A DNA stretch of 64,000 nucleotides from Solimonas sp041659605 (GCA_041659605.1 JBAZXW010000012.1:1-64000); one strand, 5' to 3'; shown: positions 53,076 through 62,479, counted from the stretch's first letter. Numbers and translations: made by a program. The notes: generated by a model not told the origin, from the letters alone.

Positions 53076-54173
53076 TCAATCGCCGCGGCCATCCAGGTCG
53101 GGCCACGGCAAGTCCTCCCATCGACCTGCGACGACATCGGCATCGATGTCGCCAGCGAGTTTCCAGGCGTCTTGGCGTTCCCAGGCCGAGGCCGCGTACC
53201 AGTAGTGCTCGATGCCGGATTCGCCCCGCTGGCATGGGTCGGTATTGCCCATGCAGCGATAGCTGCGGTACCAGCGCGCCTGCTCGGTGCAGTCAAATCC
53301 GGCCCGGCAGGCCGAGAGCAGCCAGGCCAGACCCGCAACGCTGGGCTGATCGATCAGCGCGCCGGTGGCATCGGCGAACAACAGCCACCGTGCATAGGCG
53401 CGACCGCCGGCCAGCGCTCGCTCCAACTGCGCGCGGCGCGCACCGGCGTCGAGCGGCCCAGGCCGCAGCGCCTGCTCCGCGAGGGCCGGCGCGTAACCGG
53501 CCCGCACGGCGCGCTCGAACCAGACCGAACCGACTTCGGTGTCCGCTCCCGGCCGATCCTCTCCCAAAGCGTCGGCAAGCGCGCTCCAGTCGCGCTGGGC
53601 GAAGCCGGAGCAGCGGCGCGAGACAACGTTCCACTCGTCGCGCTCCTCAGGCGAGAGCGAGGCGAGGTCGTTCTCCATCTGCGCGTCGAGGCGCGCGGCG
53701 CCCAGGGTGTCCAGAGCGAGGTAGCTGCGACACTCCTCGATCACCAAGTAGACGAAATAGGCGCTGGCGCCGTCGCCCTGCTGGGCTGCAGGCAGGCGGG
53801 CCAGCGCGAAGGCCAGCGCATCGGCGGCGCGCTCGTAGTCGCGGTGAACCGGGTCCTCGTAGGCCGGGGCGCGACGGCCCTGAGCGACGACATCGAGATC
53901 GGGATCGTCGCGGTCGGATTGGACGACCGCGAGGGCCGGCGCCTGCGGGTCGGGCAGCAGGCGCGGACGAAACGGCTCGACGGCGGCATGAGCCCGTGGC
54001 GCGGCCATCGCGCCGGCAGCTTGGGGCGCTGCCGGCAGCCAGCGCGCTTCGAGCACGACCAGGCCGGCGAACATGACCAGCAACCACGCCTGTATCCGGA
54101 CGGAGAACAACGACGCACCTCCCGCAAAGGCCTGGCCCGATCTTAGTCTCGGGGCAGCCTCGTTCGAGCGCAC
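53076..54173 (-). CDS. Hypothetical exported or membrane-anchored protein
   Basis: The 365-residue frame has a hydrophobic segment near residue 30 (AWLLVMFAGLVVLEARWLPA) that may be a signal or anchor, then an alpha-helical region rich in Ala and Arg with several Cys (EECRSYLALD, RRCSGFAQRDW, CRAGFDCTEQARWYRSYRCM). The pattern of short helical units (WFERAVRAGYAPALAEQAL) hints at Sel1/TPR-like repeats, with low certainty. The true start may be further in. Confidence 0.6.
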   Translation of the reverse strand: MRSNEAAPRLRSGQAFAGGASLFSVRIQAWLLVMFAGLVVLEARWLPAAPQAAGAMAAPRAHAAVEPFRPRLLPDPQAPALAVVQSDRDDPDLDVVAQGRRAPAYEDPVHRDYERAADALAFALARLPAAQQGDGASAYFVYLVIEECRSYLALDTLGAARLDAQMENDLASLSPEERDEWNVVSRRCSGFAQRDWSALADALGEDRPGADTEVGSVWFERAVRAGYAPALAEQALRPGPLDAGARRAQLERALAGGRAYARWLLFADATGALIDQPSVAGLAWLLSACRAGFDCTEQARWYRSYRCMGNTDPCQRGESGIEHYWYAASAWERQDAWKLAGDIDADVVAGRWEDLPWPDLDGRGD

Positions 54174-54235
54174 GTTTATTCAACAGTAAATGCCCATGCG
54201 CGCACTAAGCTCCTCCTGATCCCGGAGAAAAAGCC

Positions 54236-54658
54236 ATGGCACTTGCAGAACCCGCACTACCGCTTCCTGATCTCTTCGCGCGCTATCACGTCGGCTGGGA
54301 AACCAAAAACCCGAATCTGATCGCGTCGCTCCATTCGAACGACACGATCTTCCATCTTCATGACGGTTCCGCTGCGGTCCATGGCCGCGACGCGTTGCGG
54401 CAGAATTGCATCGACCTGTTCGCGCGCTTCGATTTCACGCACGAGGTGGGCCGCAGACTCTATGGCGATGATCACTGGGTCGTCGAATGGACGATGGTTC
54501 TGGCGCTCAAGGAACCGGGGGGCGCGCCGTTCACGGCCAGGGTCGAAATGCTCGATGTGGTGACAGTCAGTCCCCGCGGCGAGGTCACGCGCAAGGACGT
54601 CTACATGAATGGCGCCCAGGCGCAGGCCGCGTTCGCCCGAGCCGGGATCCAGCGTTAG
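54236..54658 (+). CDS. SnoaL-like/NTF2-fold protein
   Basis: The 140-residue protein fits the NTF2/SnoaL cone fold: PDLFARYHVGWETKNPNLIASLH, then DTIFHLHDGSAAVHGRDALR and WVVEWTMVLALKE. Members bind or isomerise small hydrophobic compounds, or are polyketide-cyclase-like. Function is not known here. A tccggagaaa site precedes the ATG. An AraC gene follows on the same strand. Confidence 0.82.
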   Translation: MALAEPALPLPDLFARYHVGWETKNPNLIASLHSNDTIFHLHDGSAAVHGRDALRQNCIDLFARFDFTHEVGRRLYGDDHWVVEWTMVLALKEPGGAPFTARVEMLDVVTVSPRGEVTRKDVYMNGAQAQAAFARAGIQR

Positions 54659-54681
54659 CGGATGGACTGGCGCTCGCCGCC

Positions 54682-55467
54682 ATGTTGAGCGGCACTTCAG
54701 TCGATCCCGTCGGGCGCAGGCGTGCTACCGGTGGTTTGCTGCAAACGATCGGTTTGCCGATGATGGCGATCATGCCGGCTCCCGTATCTCCCTTCACCAA
54801 CACGATACTGCCCATCAAGGTCAGACGCCTCGCGGCGCATCCGAACGTTGTCATGGCCGTGCTGGCCGGACGGACGGGCCCGATCATCGTCGAGCAAGAT
54901 GGGGTGTGCGTGACCGGCGATGTCGTGCTGGTCCGGCCGGGAGTCGTACACGGCGTCCTGTGCGGGGAACGTGGCGCGGACGTCCTCTACCTCAACGGGC
55001 TGACATTTCCCTTCGAGGCACCGTTGGCAGTGCCGCTCAAGGGCATCCTTGAACAGCTGGCCCACCGATCATTGGGTTGCGATCCGGGCGCATCAGAGGA
55101 ATTGCGGGCAAGGCTGGCGTTCGCGACCGGTCCGCTTCCGACGAAGATTGCCGACATCGTAAGGGCCACGCAGGCCGATCCCATGCGGCGCGTGACGCAG
55201 AACGAGCTGGCGCGATATCTCGACATGGAGCGGACGCGGGCGCTGCGCTGTTTCAAGGCGGCGACGGGGCTGACATTTCGCCAGTTCAAGCGGTGGTCCG
55301 GCCTGCAGCATGCCGCGCAACAAATGGCTCGGCGCACGCTCGTGCGGACAGCGGCGATGGATGCCGGTTTCGCAGATACCGCACATCTTTCGCGCGTGTT
55401 CAGGAGCACATTCGGGGTTTCGCCCGGCATGGCGATTGCCGAGCTGGACCATCTGGAAAGTGAGTAG
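54682..55467 (+). CDS. AraC family transcriptional regulator
   Basis: The 261-residue protein has a cupin-like sensor half (VSPFTNTILPIKVRRLAAH; DVVLVRPGVVHGVLCG) and a C-terminal double HTH (TQNELARYLDMERTRALRCFK; AAMDAGFADTAHLSRVFRSTFGVSP). It may control the SnoaL-like gene 23 bp upstream on the same strand. The start is uncertain; no clear ribosome-binding site is seen. Confidence 0.85.
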   Translation: MLSGTSVDPVGRRRATGGLLQTIGLPMMAIMPAPVSPFTNTILPIKVRRLAAHPNVVMAVLAGRTGPIIVEQDGVCVTGDVVLVRPGVVHGVLCGERGADVLYLNGLTFPFEAPLAVPLKGILEQLAHRSLGCDPGASEELRARLAFATGPLPTKIADIVRATQADPMRRVTQNELARYLDMERTRALRCFKAATGLTFRQFKRWSGLQHAAQQMARRTLVRTAAMDAGFADTAHLSRVFRSTFGVSPGMAIAELDHLESE

Positions 55468-55522
55468 CGGGATTCGACCCGGCGCGGACATTCCGAGCAG
55501 CAGAGATTGGGCGCGCTCCGTA

Positions 55523-56857
55523 TCAGGACTTCACGGAGGACAGCTGCCATTGGCCGGGGATGCCCTTGAGCTCACGTGATCCGCGATCCTCGAAGGCAAT
55601 GCCCGATCCGGCAACGAGATCCTTGACGATGCTGGAAACGAATATTTCATTCGGCTGCGCCTGCGCGGCGATACGCGCCGCGATGTGCACAGTGATTCCG
55701 CCGAGCTTCGTATCGATGACCTGGCATTCCCCGGTATGGGCGCCTGCGCGAACGTCGACACCCAGCTTGCGTGCGCCATCCCGAATCGCCTCGGTACAGC
55801 GGATCGCGCGCGCGGGTCCGTCGAACGCGGCGAACAGCCCGTCTCCCGCCGTGTCCAGTTCGCGTCCGCGAAATCGCTGCAACTCAGATCGGGCCAGCGC
55901 GTAAAAGCGCTCGAGAACCTCGCGCCAACGAGAATCACCGAACTCTGCGGCCAGCGCCGTCGATCCTGCGATGTCGGCAAACAGAATCGTCGCCAGGACC
56001 CGATCGGACGCGTGACCGTGCAGCTCGCCCGTCAGGAACATCTCGATCGCATCAAGCTCCGCTTCGGGAGCAATCCAGAAGAAATGATCGGGGCTCGAAA
56101 ACTGGACCAGCTTTGCACCCCGGATGTTCTGCGCAAGGTGGCGGCCGCCCTGTATGGGCAAAATCCGGTCCCGGTCACGGTGAAGGACAAGCGTTGGAAC
56201 AGTGATTGCCGGCAACACGGCCCGCACGTCGATCTCGTAGACCATTCGCATGAGCGCCACCGCTGCTCCTGGGCTAGAGGCGCGCCGTTGAAAGCGTGCC
56301 CAGCGCTCGCGCGCACTTGCGTCATTTGCCTGTGATGGCGCGAACGCACCCAGAAGGACCCCGGTTCCCCAGCCGCTTTCCATGCGATCGAGGAGCGCTT
56401 GCTTCTGCTCAGACGTGCCACCCCAAGGGTAGTCTTCCGACCAGGCCCCGCGAGCAAACGTGTTGACCAGCACCAGCGCCGAGGTGCGTTCCGGATAGGT
56501 CGCCGCAAACAGCAGGCACATCGGGCCACCCTCGGAGGCGCCGATCAGCGTGGCGCGCCGCGAGCCGGCCGCATCCATCACGGCGCGCACGTCGTCCATG
56601 CGTTCCTCCAGCGTCGGCAGGTCCTGAGCGGGCACAGCATCGGACATGCCCGTTCCGCGCTTGTCGAAGATGATCAGTCGCGCGAACGATGCAAGGCGTC
56701 TGAAATACCGGTTCATCTGCGGGTCTTCCCACGCGTATTCCACATGGGAAACAAACCCTGGCACGAACACGACGTCGACGGGCCCAGCCCCGGTCACCTG
56801 GTAGGCGATGTTGTAGCGCCCGCTTTTTGCGTAGCGCGTTTCCGGGTGCGACAACAT
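55523..56857 (-). CDS. Alpha/beta hydrolase fused to a class III adenylate/guanylate cyclase
   Basis: Residues about 1-270 are an alpha/beta hydrolase: oxyanion region VFVPGFVSHVEYAW, nucleophile Ser in LIGASEGGPM, acid in VLHRDRDRILP and a His in SSPDHFF. Residues about 285-444 are a class III cyclase: first metal Asp in LATILFADIAGST, second in LDTAGDGLFAAFDG, then RAGAHTGECQV and VHIAARIAAQAQPNEIFVSS. The protein probably makes a cyclic nucleotide in response to a small molecule bound or cleaved by the hydrolase part. The last residues read KGIPGQWQLSSV, as in related fusions. Confidence 0.93.
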   Translation of the reverse strand: MLSHPETRYAKSGRYNIAYQVTGAGPVDVVFVPGFVSHVEYAWEDPQMNRYFRRLASFARLIIFDKRGTGMSDAVPAQDLPTLEERMDDVRAVMDAAGSRRATLIGASEGGPMCLLFAATYPERTSALVLVNTFARGAWSEDYPWGGTSEQKQALLDRMESGWGTGVLLGAFAPSQANDASARERWARFQRRASSPGAAVALMRMVYEIDVRAVLPAITVPTLVLHRDRDRILPIQGGRHLAQNIRGAKLVQFSSPDHFFWIAPEAELDAIEMFLTGELHGHASDRVLATILFADIAGSTALAAEFGDSRWREVLERFYALARSELQRFRGRELDTAGDGLFAAFDGPARAIRCTEAIRDGARKLGVDVRAGAHTGECQVIDTKLGGITVHIAARIAAQAQPNEIFVSSIVKDLVAGSGIAFEDRGSRELKGIPGQWQLSSVKS

Positions 56858-57205
56858 AACGTCAGTCCTCAGCCAATATTTGGCGCAGCGTCACGGGCGA
56901 TCGTGATGCGCGATCAACAGTCATCCGCACCATTGCATATTTGCGGGCCTGACGCTCCGAAAATAGCGTATCGACCTGAGTACCTGATGATCGACCGATG
57001 TCCGCTCCTGGCCGGGCAGAGACCGTCATCGACCCTGAGGCGACATTCGCTCAACTCCAAAGCAGCCAGTCGAACGGGGCGAAAGCGGCCAATGGCACGG
57101 CCGGTGGTACTTTTTTGACCGCGATGCGCTGTCGACCCCATCTTCTCGTGCTCGGTGCGGTAGATGACAGATGCAAGCCCACGCCTGCCTCCACAATAGG
57201 AGGTC
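56858..57205. other. Intergenic region, no gene supported
   Basis: This 348-bp gap lies between the divergent cyclase fusion and YheT-like genes. Open frames on both strands lack any family pattern. It should hold the two promoters. I found no clear inverted repeat. Confidence 0.5.
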
Positions 57206-58387
57206 ATGAATGCATCACTGTCTACCGTCTCCACGGGGCGCCGGGGCAACAAGCCCGCCCGAGCGGCTTCGCTCAAGCTGACGCCGCGCTCTGGCCGGAT
57301 ATTGCAAAGCACTTTCCGACCGCATCCTCTGTGGTCGAGCGCGCATCTGCAAACGATCGCGACCTTGTTGCGGCCTGCGCCCAAACTCACCCAGCGCCGT
57401 GAGCGGCTGGAGTTGGGCGATGGTGATTTCCTGGATCTGGGCTGGAGCGGAGACCACAATTCAAGTGGCCCCCTCGCGGTGCTGGTCCATGGACTCGCTG
57501 GCGGCTTTGAGTCCAAGTATCTGCTTGGCACCGCCTCGCAACTCATTGCGCAAGGTTGGCGCACGGTCATCATGCAATTGCGCGGCGCGGGGCCTGAGCC
57601 GAACCGTTTGCACCGCTGCTACGACCAGGGCGACACCGAAGACCTGCGTTACGTCTGGCACCTGTTGCGGGCGCGCGAGCCCAAGGCGTTCATCGCGTCG
57701 GTAGGTTGGTCGCTGGGCGGTAACGTCACCCTCAAGGCGTTGGCGGAGGAGGGCGAGGCGGCGCCAATCAATATCGCAGCAGCGGCATCCGTGCCCTTCA
57801 ATATCCGGCCGTGCGCCGAGCGCTTGCGCACAGGCTTCTCGCGCATCTATCAGACGCATCTGCTCGGCTACTTGAAGGATGCGTTGCGACGAAAGCACCC
57901 GAAAATTCCACTGTCGCCGCTCGTCAATTTATCCGCCGCACTCGCGGCGCAGAGTTTCATTGAGTATGACGAGGCTTACACCGCGCCGTTGGCGGGTTAT
58001 CGCGACGTTGAGGATTACTACACGCACGCTTCTTGCGGACAGTTCTTGAAGGACATCCGCCGCTCGACTCTGGTGGTGCATGCGCTGGATGATCCCTTCA
58101 TGACGAGCGACATCATTCCCGCTGTGGAAACCTTGTCGCAACATGTGACACTGGAAGTCGCGCACAGCGGCGGGCATGTGGGCTTCATCAGCGCCGGCGC
58201 GCTCGGCCAACCATATTGCTGGCTCGAGCGCAGGCTGACGGAGTTTCTGCACGAGGGTTTTGAGCGGGCCGGTGAGCGGGTATCGGCTTTTGGAGCGCCC
58301 GCACCTTTGCGGATCACTCCAAAGTCCGGGGCCGATAATCGTGACGACTGGCTTCCGCTCTTGCAATCTTCCTTGACGTCTCCGTAG
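57206..58387 (+). CDS. YheT-like alpha/beta hydrolase
   Basis: The 393-residue protein follows the YheT/EMB8 hydrolase pattern: FRPHPLWSSAHLQTIATLL, AVLVHGLAGGFESKY (oxyanion), nucleophile Ser in SVGWSLGGNV, Asp in VVHALDDPFM and His in HSGGHVGFI. Its natural ester substrate is unknown. The ATG is only a few bases from a taggaggt site, so the exact N-terminus is not sure; the first 30 residues are not conserved. Confidence 0.9.
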   Translation: MNASLSTVSTGRRGNKPARAASLKLTPRSGRILQSTFRPHPLWSSAHLQTIATLLRPAPKLTQRRERLELGDGDFLDLGWSGDHNSSGPLAVLVHGLAGGFESKYLLGTASQLIAQGWRTVIMQLRGAGPEPNRLHRCYDQGDTEDLRYVWHLLRAREPKAFIASVGWSLGGNVTLKALAEEGEAAPINIAAAASVPFNIRPCAERLRTGFSRIYQTHLLGYLKDALRRKHPKIPLSPLVNLSAALAAQSFIEYDEAYTAPLAGYRDVEDYYTHASCGQFLKDIRRSTLVVHALDDPFMTSDIIPAVETLSQHVTLEVAHSGGHVGFISAGALGQPYCWLERRLTEFLHEGFERAGERVSAFGAPAPLRITPKSGADNRDDWLPLLQSSLTSP

Positions 58388-58575
58388 CCGTCCTGAATCT
58401 CACCGACCGTGCTTTGAACCTTGCGGGCGATGCAGGCTGACTAGATTGCTCATACTTGCGTGTGCTGACGCACCGAGTGCAGCCGTTTGCTGCGCTCAAG
58501 CTGATGAGACACAGATGAGCGGTGTTCTTGGTCGTGCAAACATTTCAGCCGAAAAGCATCGCGAGCGAGCGCGCA
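58388..58575. other. Intergenic region before the AI-2E permease gene
   Basis: No gene is seen here. An alternative in-frame GTG for the permease lies at 58522. Confidence 0.4.
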
Positions 58576-59739
58576 ATGGCGACATCGTTCGACAGCCCCC
58601 CGATCGAACCCGCCGCGTGTGGCTCGGCTGGCGCAGATTCGGTTGCAGCCGACCTCACGACGCTGCCTCTCTCTGTGAAAGTGGGAGTCTGGATTCTCGC
58701 GTTCATCGCAGTCGTCGCAGCGCTTTATCTTGCGCGGGCGTTCGTCGTTCCACTGTTGATCGGAATACTTACCAGCTATGCACTGGGCCCCATCGTAACG
58801 TGGCTGAAGGCGCGTCACATTCCACGCTTTGTCGGTGCGGCGCTGGTGCTGGCGGCACTGATCGGTGGTGTGTCTTGGGCCATTTTCTCTTTGGGAGACG
58901 ATGCTGCCTCGGTCATCCAGAAGCTTCCCGAAGCGGCGCGCAAGGTCCGCCAGCACATCAGTGATGCGCGGGCGGGCGGCCCGACCGCGCTGCAGAACTT
59001 CCAGGAAGCTGCCGCAGAACTGCAAGGTGCTGCGGCGGATGCGTCAGGACCAGAAAAGCCGGTCTTGCGCACCGTCGCGACCCCGCCCAGCGTCTGGTTG
59101 CGCGACTACATGCTGAACCAGTCCGCGCTGCTGTTCACGGTGATCGCGCAAACGCCGATTGTTCTGCTGCTTGCGTATTTTCTATTGGCGTCCGGTGCGC
59201 ATTTCCGACGAAAGCTCGTGCAGCTGGTTGGCCCGTCCTTGTCCCGCAAGAAAGATGCGGTGGGGATTCTCGAAGAGATCGATGTACAGGTTCAACGCTA
59301 TTTGCTGGCGATGATGGGATCGAATGTCCTCGTCGCCGTCGGAACCTGGCTTGCGTTCGAGGCGCTGGGAATGGAACAGGCGGGCGTATGGGGCGTCACA
59401 GCGGGCGTGCTTCACTTCATCCCCTACCTCGGCCCGATCGTGTTTGCGATGGCAAGCGGGATGGCTGGATTCATGCAGTTCGGCGCAACGCTCCATGCAT
59501 TTGCAGTTGCCGGCGTATCGCTGCTGGTGGCCGCTGCGGTCGGATCCGTGATCATGACGTGGGTGCAGAGTCGCTCCTCACGTGTGAATGCTGCAGTGCT
59601 GTTCATCGCCTTGCTGTTCTTCGCGTGGCTGTGGGGCATCTGGGGCCTGCTGCTTGGGGCGCCATTACTCGCGATCGCCAAGGTGATCTGCGATCGCGTC
59701 GATTCGCTCAAGCATGTCGGCGAGCTCCTTGGGCGTTAG
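58576..59739 (+). CDS. AI-2E family transporter (PerM/YdiK-like)
   Basis: The 387-residue membrane protein has the family layout: helices at about 30-100 (FVVPLLIGILTSYALGPIVTWL), a long periplasmic or cytoplasmic insert, then EEIDVQVQRYLLAMMGSNVLVAVGTW and the C-terminal helices with FIPYLGPIVFAMASGMAGFM and WGIWGLLLGAPLLAIAKVICD. Members export autoinducer-2 or act as cation/proton antiporters; the role here is unknown. Confidence 0.9.
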   Translation: MATSFDSPPIEPAACGSAGADSVAADLTTLPLSVKVGVWILAFIAVVAALYLARAFVVPLLIGILTSYALGPIVTWLKARHIPRFVGAALVLAALIGGVSWAIFSLGDDAASVIQKLPEAARKVRQHISDARAGGPTALQNFQEAAAELQGAAADASGPEKPVLRTVATPPSVWLRDYMLNQSALLFTVIAQTPIVLLLAYFLLASGAHFRRKLVQLVGPSLSRKKDAVGILEEIDVQVQRYLLAMMGSNVLVAVGTWLAFEALGMEQAGVWGVTAGVLHFIPYLGPIVFAMASGMAGFMQFGATLHAFAVAGVSLLVAAAVGSVIMTWVQSRSSRVNAAVLFIALLFFAWLWGIWGLLLGAPLLAIAKVICDRVDSLKHVGELLGR

Positions 59740-59845
59740 CCCGATGCGCAGGTCGAAGGAGCGACGGTCTGTGTGATGCCGCACCGACCCGCTTAGCCGT
59801 TTTGCGACATTCTGCGTACGTGGTTGCTTGGTGGAGAAGTGAAAG

Positions 59846-60064
59846 ATGGACGCACTAAAAGTCGTTGCAGCCTTGGTGATCGTCGCAGGCGCGCTCGGAC
59901 TAGTGTATGGCGGCTTCAGCTACACCAAGGAGACTCACCACACCGACCTCGGGCCGATCCACATGTCGGTCGACGAAAAGCAGCACGTCAATTTTCCCGT
60001 CTGGCTCGGCGTGGGGGCGGTCGTGCTTGGCGGTGTGCTGCTGGTTATGGGCCGGAAAGCCTAG
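59846..60064 (+). CDS. Small two-helix inner membrane protein
   Basis: The 72-residue protein has two helices (VVAALVIVAGALGLVYGGFSY and VWLGVGAVVLGGVLLVMG) joined by a polar loop with TDLGPIHMSVDEKQ. This pattern recurs in small membrane proteins near stress genes in many proteobacteria. Function is unknown. A gagaagtg site precedes the ATG. Confidence 0.8.
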   Translation: MDALKVVAALVIVAGALGLVYGGFSYTKETHHTDLGPIHMSVDEKQHVNFPVWLGVGAVVLGGVLLVMGRKA

Positions 60065-60161
60065 CGCACGCAGCCATCCGCAGTTGGCTTGCCGCGCGCC
60101 GGGCTGGCGGACAAGGCTCTAAAGCAACGGCCTCACGCCCTCTGAACAAAGAGGTTGTTCC

Positions 60162-60536
60162 ATGGACGCATACACGATGATGAAGACCGCGGCGCTGCTA
60201 CTGGCGATCGCGGCAGGTGGCGGCCTTCTGATGGCCGGCATTCGTTTTAGCGGCAAGGATCGTCCACCGTCCGCCATCGCGATGCTGCACGGACTGCTAG
60301 CGGCCGGAGCATTGACCCTTCTGATCTATGCGGCGGTTGTGGCGGGAGTTCCGCCGATGGCGCAACTGTCGATTGCAGTGCTGGTCGTCGCTGCGCTCAT
60401 CGGCACCTGGATCAATCTGAAATTTCATTCGCAAATGCAGGCTCTCCCGATCAAGGGGGTCGTCGCGCACGCGCTGGTGGCAGTCGCGGGGTTCGTGCTG
60501 CTCCTCGTCGTCCTGCTCAGGCCGCACGCCGGCTGA
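60162..60536 (+). CDS. Membrane protein of unknown function
   Basis: The 124-residue protein has four predicted helices (AALLLAIAAGGGLLMAGIRF; IAMLHGLLAAGALTLLIYAAVV; AQLSIAVLVVAALIGTWINL; AHALVAVAGFVLLLVVLL). The loop FHSQMQALPIKGVVAHALVA with two His suggests a haem- or metal-related site, but I do not assign a family. Confidence 0.75.
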   Translation: MDAYTMMKTAALLLAIAAGGGLLMAGIRFSGKDRPPSAIAMLHGLLAAGALTLLIYAAVVAGVPPMAQLSIAVLVVAALIGTWINLKFHSQMQALPIKGVVAHALVAVAGFVLLLVVLLRPHAG

Positions 60537-60565
60537 CCTGCGTCCGCGGCCGAAGGAGTTCTCAT

Positions 60566-61333
60566 ATGTCTGACACCCCCGCGCCGCGACAAAACCATCT
60601 GCTTGGCGCCTTGTCTGAGCGGGCCTTGACCCGCCTGCGCCCGCATCTCGAACTGGCGTCGATGCCGCTCGGCAAGATTTTGTACGACGCGGGCGAGACC
60701 ATGCGTCACGTGTACTTCCCGACCGACTGCATCGTGTCGCTGCTCCAGGTGATGGAAAACGGAGCATCAGGCGAGATTGCGGTGGTCGGTAATGAAGGCC
60801 TGATCGGAATCGCTTCGTTCATGGGCGGTGAAAGCACTCCCAGCCGCGCGATCGTGCAGAGCGCAGGCTCCGCATACCGGCTCTCCGGCGAGCGGCTCAA
60901 CGAAGAGTTCAACCGTCACGGCGAAATGATGCGGCTATTGCTCTGCTATACCCAATCCCTCATCTCGCAAATGTCCCAGACCGCGGCGTGCAACAAGCAT
61001 CATCCCATTGACCAGCAGCTGTGCCGCTGGCTTCTGCTGTCTCTGGATCGTCTGCAGAGCAACCGGATGACCATGACCCAGGAGCTGGTGTCCCACATGC
61101 TTGGCGTCGGACATGCGGCGGTCGATGAGGCAGCCGCAACGTTGCAGAAGAGCGGCGCGATCATCTATGCCGGCGGTCAATTCACGGTGCTCGACCGGCC
61201 GAAGCTCGAGCAGCTGTGTTGCGAGTGTTACGCCGCGGTCAAGAATGAAACTCACAGCCTTTGTCCCTATCTCGCGCCGATCACCGCGCGCCAGCGCCCG
61301 GTCCCAGCGCTCGATTCAGTGCCGGTTGCCTAA
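60566..61333 (+). CDS. Crp/Fnr family transcriptional regulator
   Basis: The 255-residue protein has an N-terminal cyclic-nucleotide-binding-like fold (ILYDAGETMRHVYFPTDCIVS; IAVVGNEGLIGIASFMGG) without the Arg of a true cAMP pocket, and a C-terminal HTH (MTQELVSHMLGVGHAAVDEAAATLQKSG). The late cysteines (LEQLCCECY, SLCPYL) could bind a metal or sense redox; this is inference. It lies in a run of small membrane and stress-type genes that it may control. Confidence 0.9.
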   Translation: MSDTPAPRQNHLLGALSERALTRLRPHLELASMPLGKILYDAGETMRHVYFPTDCIVSLLQVMENGASGEIAVVGNEGLIGIASFMGGESTPSRAIVQSAGSAYRLSGERLNEEFNRHGEMMRLLLCYTQSLISQMSQTAACNKHHPIDQQLCRWLLLSLDRLQSNRMTMTQELVSHMLGVGHAAVDEAAATLQKSGAIIYAGGQFTVLDRPKLEQLCCECYAAVKNETHSLCPYLAPITARQRPVPALDSVPVA

Positions 61334-61530
61334 GCCCAGCTCCATCCCAAGGTCGCCAGTATCGTGGACAGTTGGCGATGATCCGTGCAATCCGCTGCGG
61401 CTGCCGCTCGGTGCGATATCGCACGGAGAACCACTCTTCGAAGCGTTACTCTCTAAGTCCGAAGTGACTCTGCGCCGTGAGTCCCGGCATGTGTCTCGAA
61501 AGAGACCAATGATCGGCGAGGAGAAATAAG
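61334..61530. other. Intergenic region before the DUF3309 gene
   Basis: No gene is supported here. The segment should hold the promoter of the small genes that follow. Confidence 0.4.
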
Positions 61531-61689
61531 ATGAGCTTGGGAATGATTCTGTTGATCGTCCTGGTGCTGTTGCTGCTCGGCGTGATCCCTACCTGGCCGC
61601 ATAGCAAGTCGTGGGGTTACGGTCCGAGCGGTGGATTGAGCGTCGTGCTGGTCGTCATCCTTGTATTGGTCCTCATGGGCAAGTTCTAG
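61531..61689 (+). CDS. DUF3309 small membrane protein
   Basis: The 52-residue product has the DUF3309 pattern: GMILLIVLVLLLLGVIPTWP, then SWGYGPSGGLSVVLVVIL and a closing helix. These tiny two-helix membrane proteins are common in stress-linked loci; function is unknown. A gaggaga site precedes the ATG. Confidence 0.9.
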   Translation: MSLGMILLIVLVLLLLGVIPTWPHSKSWGYGPSGGLSVVLVVILVLVLMGKF

Positions 61690-61702
61690 CGAGGAGTCAG
61701 GA

Positions 61703-61927
61703 ATGCACCACTATCATCTGCGGCTGCTGGGCGATCACTGGGCCTTGCTTGAAGAAGGTGCTGCTGTTGCAACCAAGACCTTCTGGACCAAAAAAGAAGG
61801 AGTGAGCTACAGCCTGTGCTTCATTGGACACTACGGCGGCTCGCTCGCAATCCACCGGGTCAACGGCAGCCTTCAGGAAGAGCGCACGTGTCCGGGCGGG
61901 CTGGAGCCGATCCGCATCGCAGCGTGA
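61703..61927 (+). CDS. Small DUF2188-like protein
   Basis: The 74-residue protein resembles DUF2188: YHLRLLGDHWALLEEGAAVA, followed by LAIHRVNGSLQEERTCP, which fits the repeated strand-helix unit of that family. Similarity is judged by eye. A gaggag site precedes the ATG, 13 bp after the DUF3309 stop. Confidence 0.7.
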   Translation: MHHYHLRLLGDHWALLEEGAAVATKTFWTKKEGVSYSLCFIGHYGGSLAIHRVNGSLQEERTCPGGLEPIRIAA

Positions 61928-61960
61928 TCCGGATTGCTCGGATCGTTTTGACGACGTGCT

Positions 61961-62479
61961 GTGATTGCCAGTCGAGCGGCGCTCCGCGATGGCGCAATCA
62001 CCGGCAGTGTGGCCAGTGTGGTTTCGTCGCTGGCACTCATGGCCTTGTCACGCATTGAAACGGGGCACCCGTTTGCTGCGGCCAACGCAATCAGTCATTG
62101 GTTATGGAGGGGCGAGTCTTTCCGTCAGAACGGACCGACCATCCGCTACACGCTTGCCGGTTACGCGATCCACCACTCGGCATCGGTGCTCTGGGGCATC
62201 GTCGCTGAGAAACTATTCGCGAACAACAGCGCTGACCGACCGGCAGCCCGGGTGCTTCGCAACGCAGCGCTGACGGCTGTCGCCGCCAGCGTGGGTGACT
62301 ACTTGGTGGTTTCCAGGCGGTTCACACCGGGCGTCGAAATGCGCCTCTCGCGTGGCGCGGTCGCGTTGTTCTACCTTTCGTTCGCCGCAGGGCTCGCCGC
62401 CGGAATGACTTATGTGCGCGCTCGAAAGACCGCGTCTGAATCCACTGAAAGGAGCGACCCGTGCTCGGACGACATCTGA
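61961..62479 (+). CDS. Membrane protein of unknown function
   Basis: The 172-residue protein has four hydrophobic stretches (ITGSVASVVSSLALMALSRI; YAIHHSASVLWGIVAEKLFA; RNAALTAVAASVGDYLVV; GAVALFYLSFAAGLAAGM). A conserved-looking HHSASVLWG and PFAAANAISHWLWRGES are seen. No family is assigned. It starts with GTG and overlaps the next gene by 19 bp, so the two are probably co-translated. Confidence 0.75.
   Translation: MIASRAALRDGAITGSVASVVSSLALMALSRIETGHPFAAANAISHWLWRGESFRQNGPTIRYTLAGYAIHHSASVLWGIVAEKLFANNSADRPAARVLRNAALTAVAASVGDYLVVSRRFTPGVEMRLSRGAVALFYLSFAAGLAAGMTYVRARKTASESTERSDPCSDDI

Noticed and set aside
56998..57402. 134-codon plus-strand frame before the YheT-like gene
   Set aside because: No family pattern, and its second half is out of frame with the clear hydrolase coding sequence.
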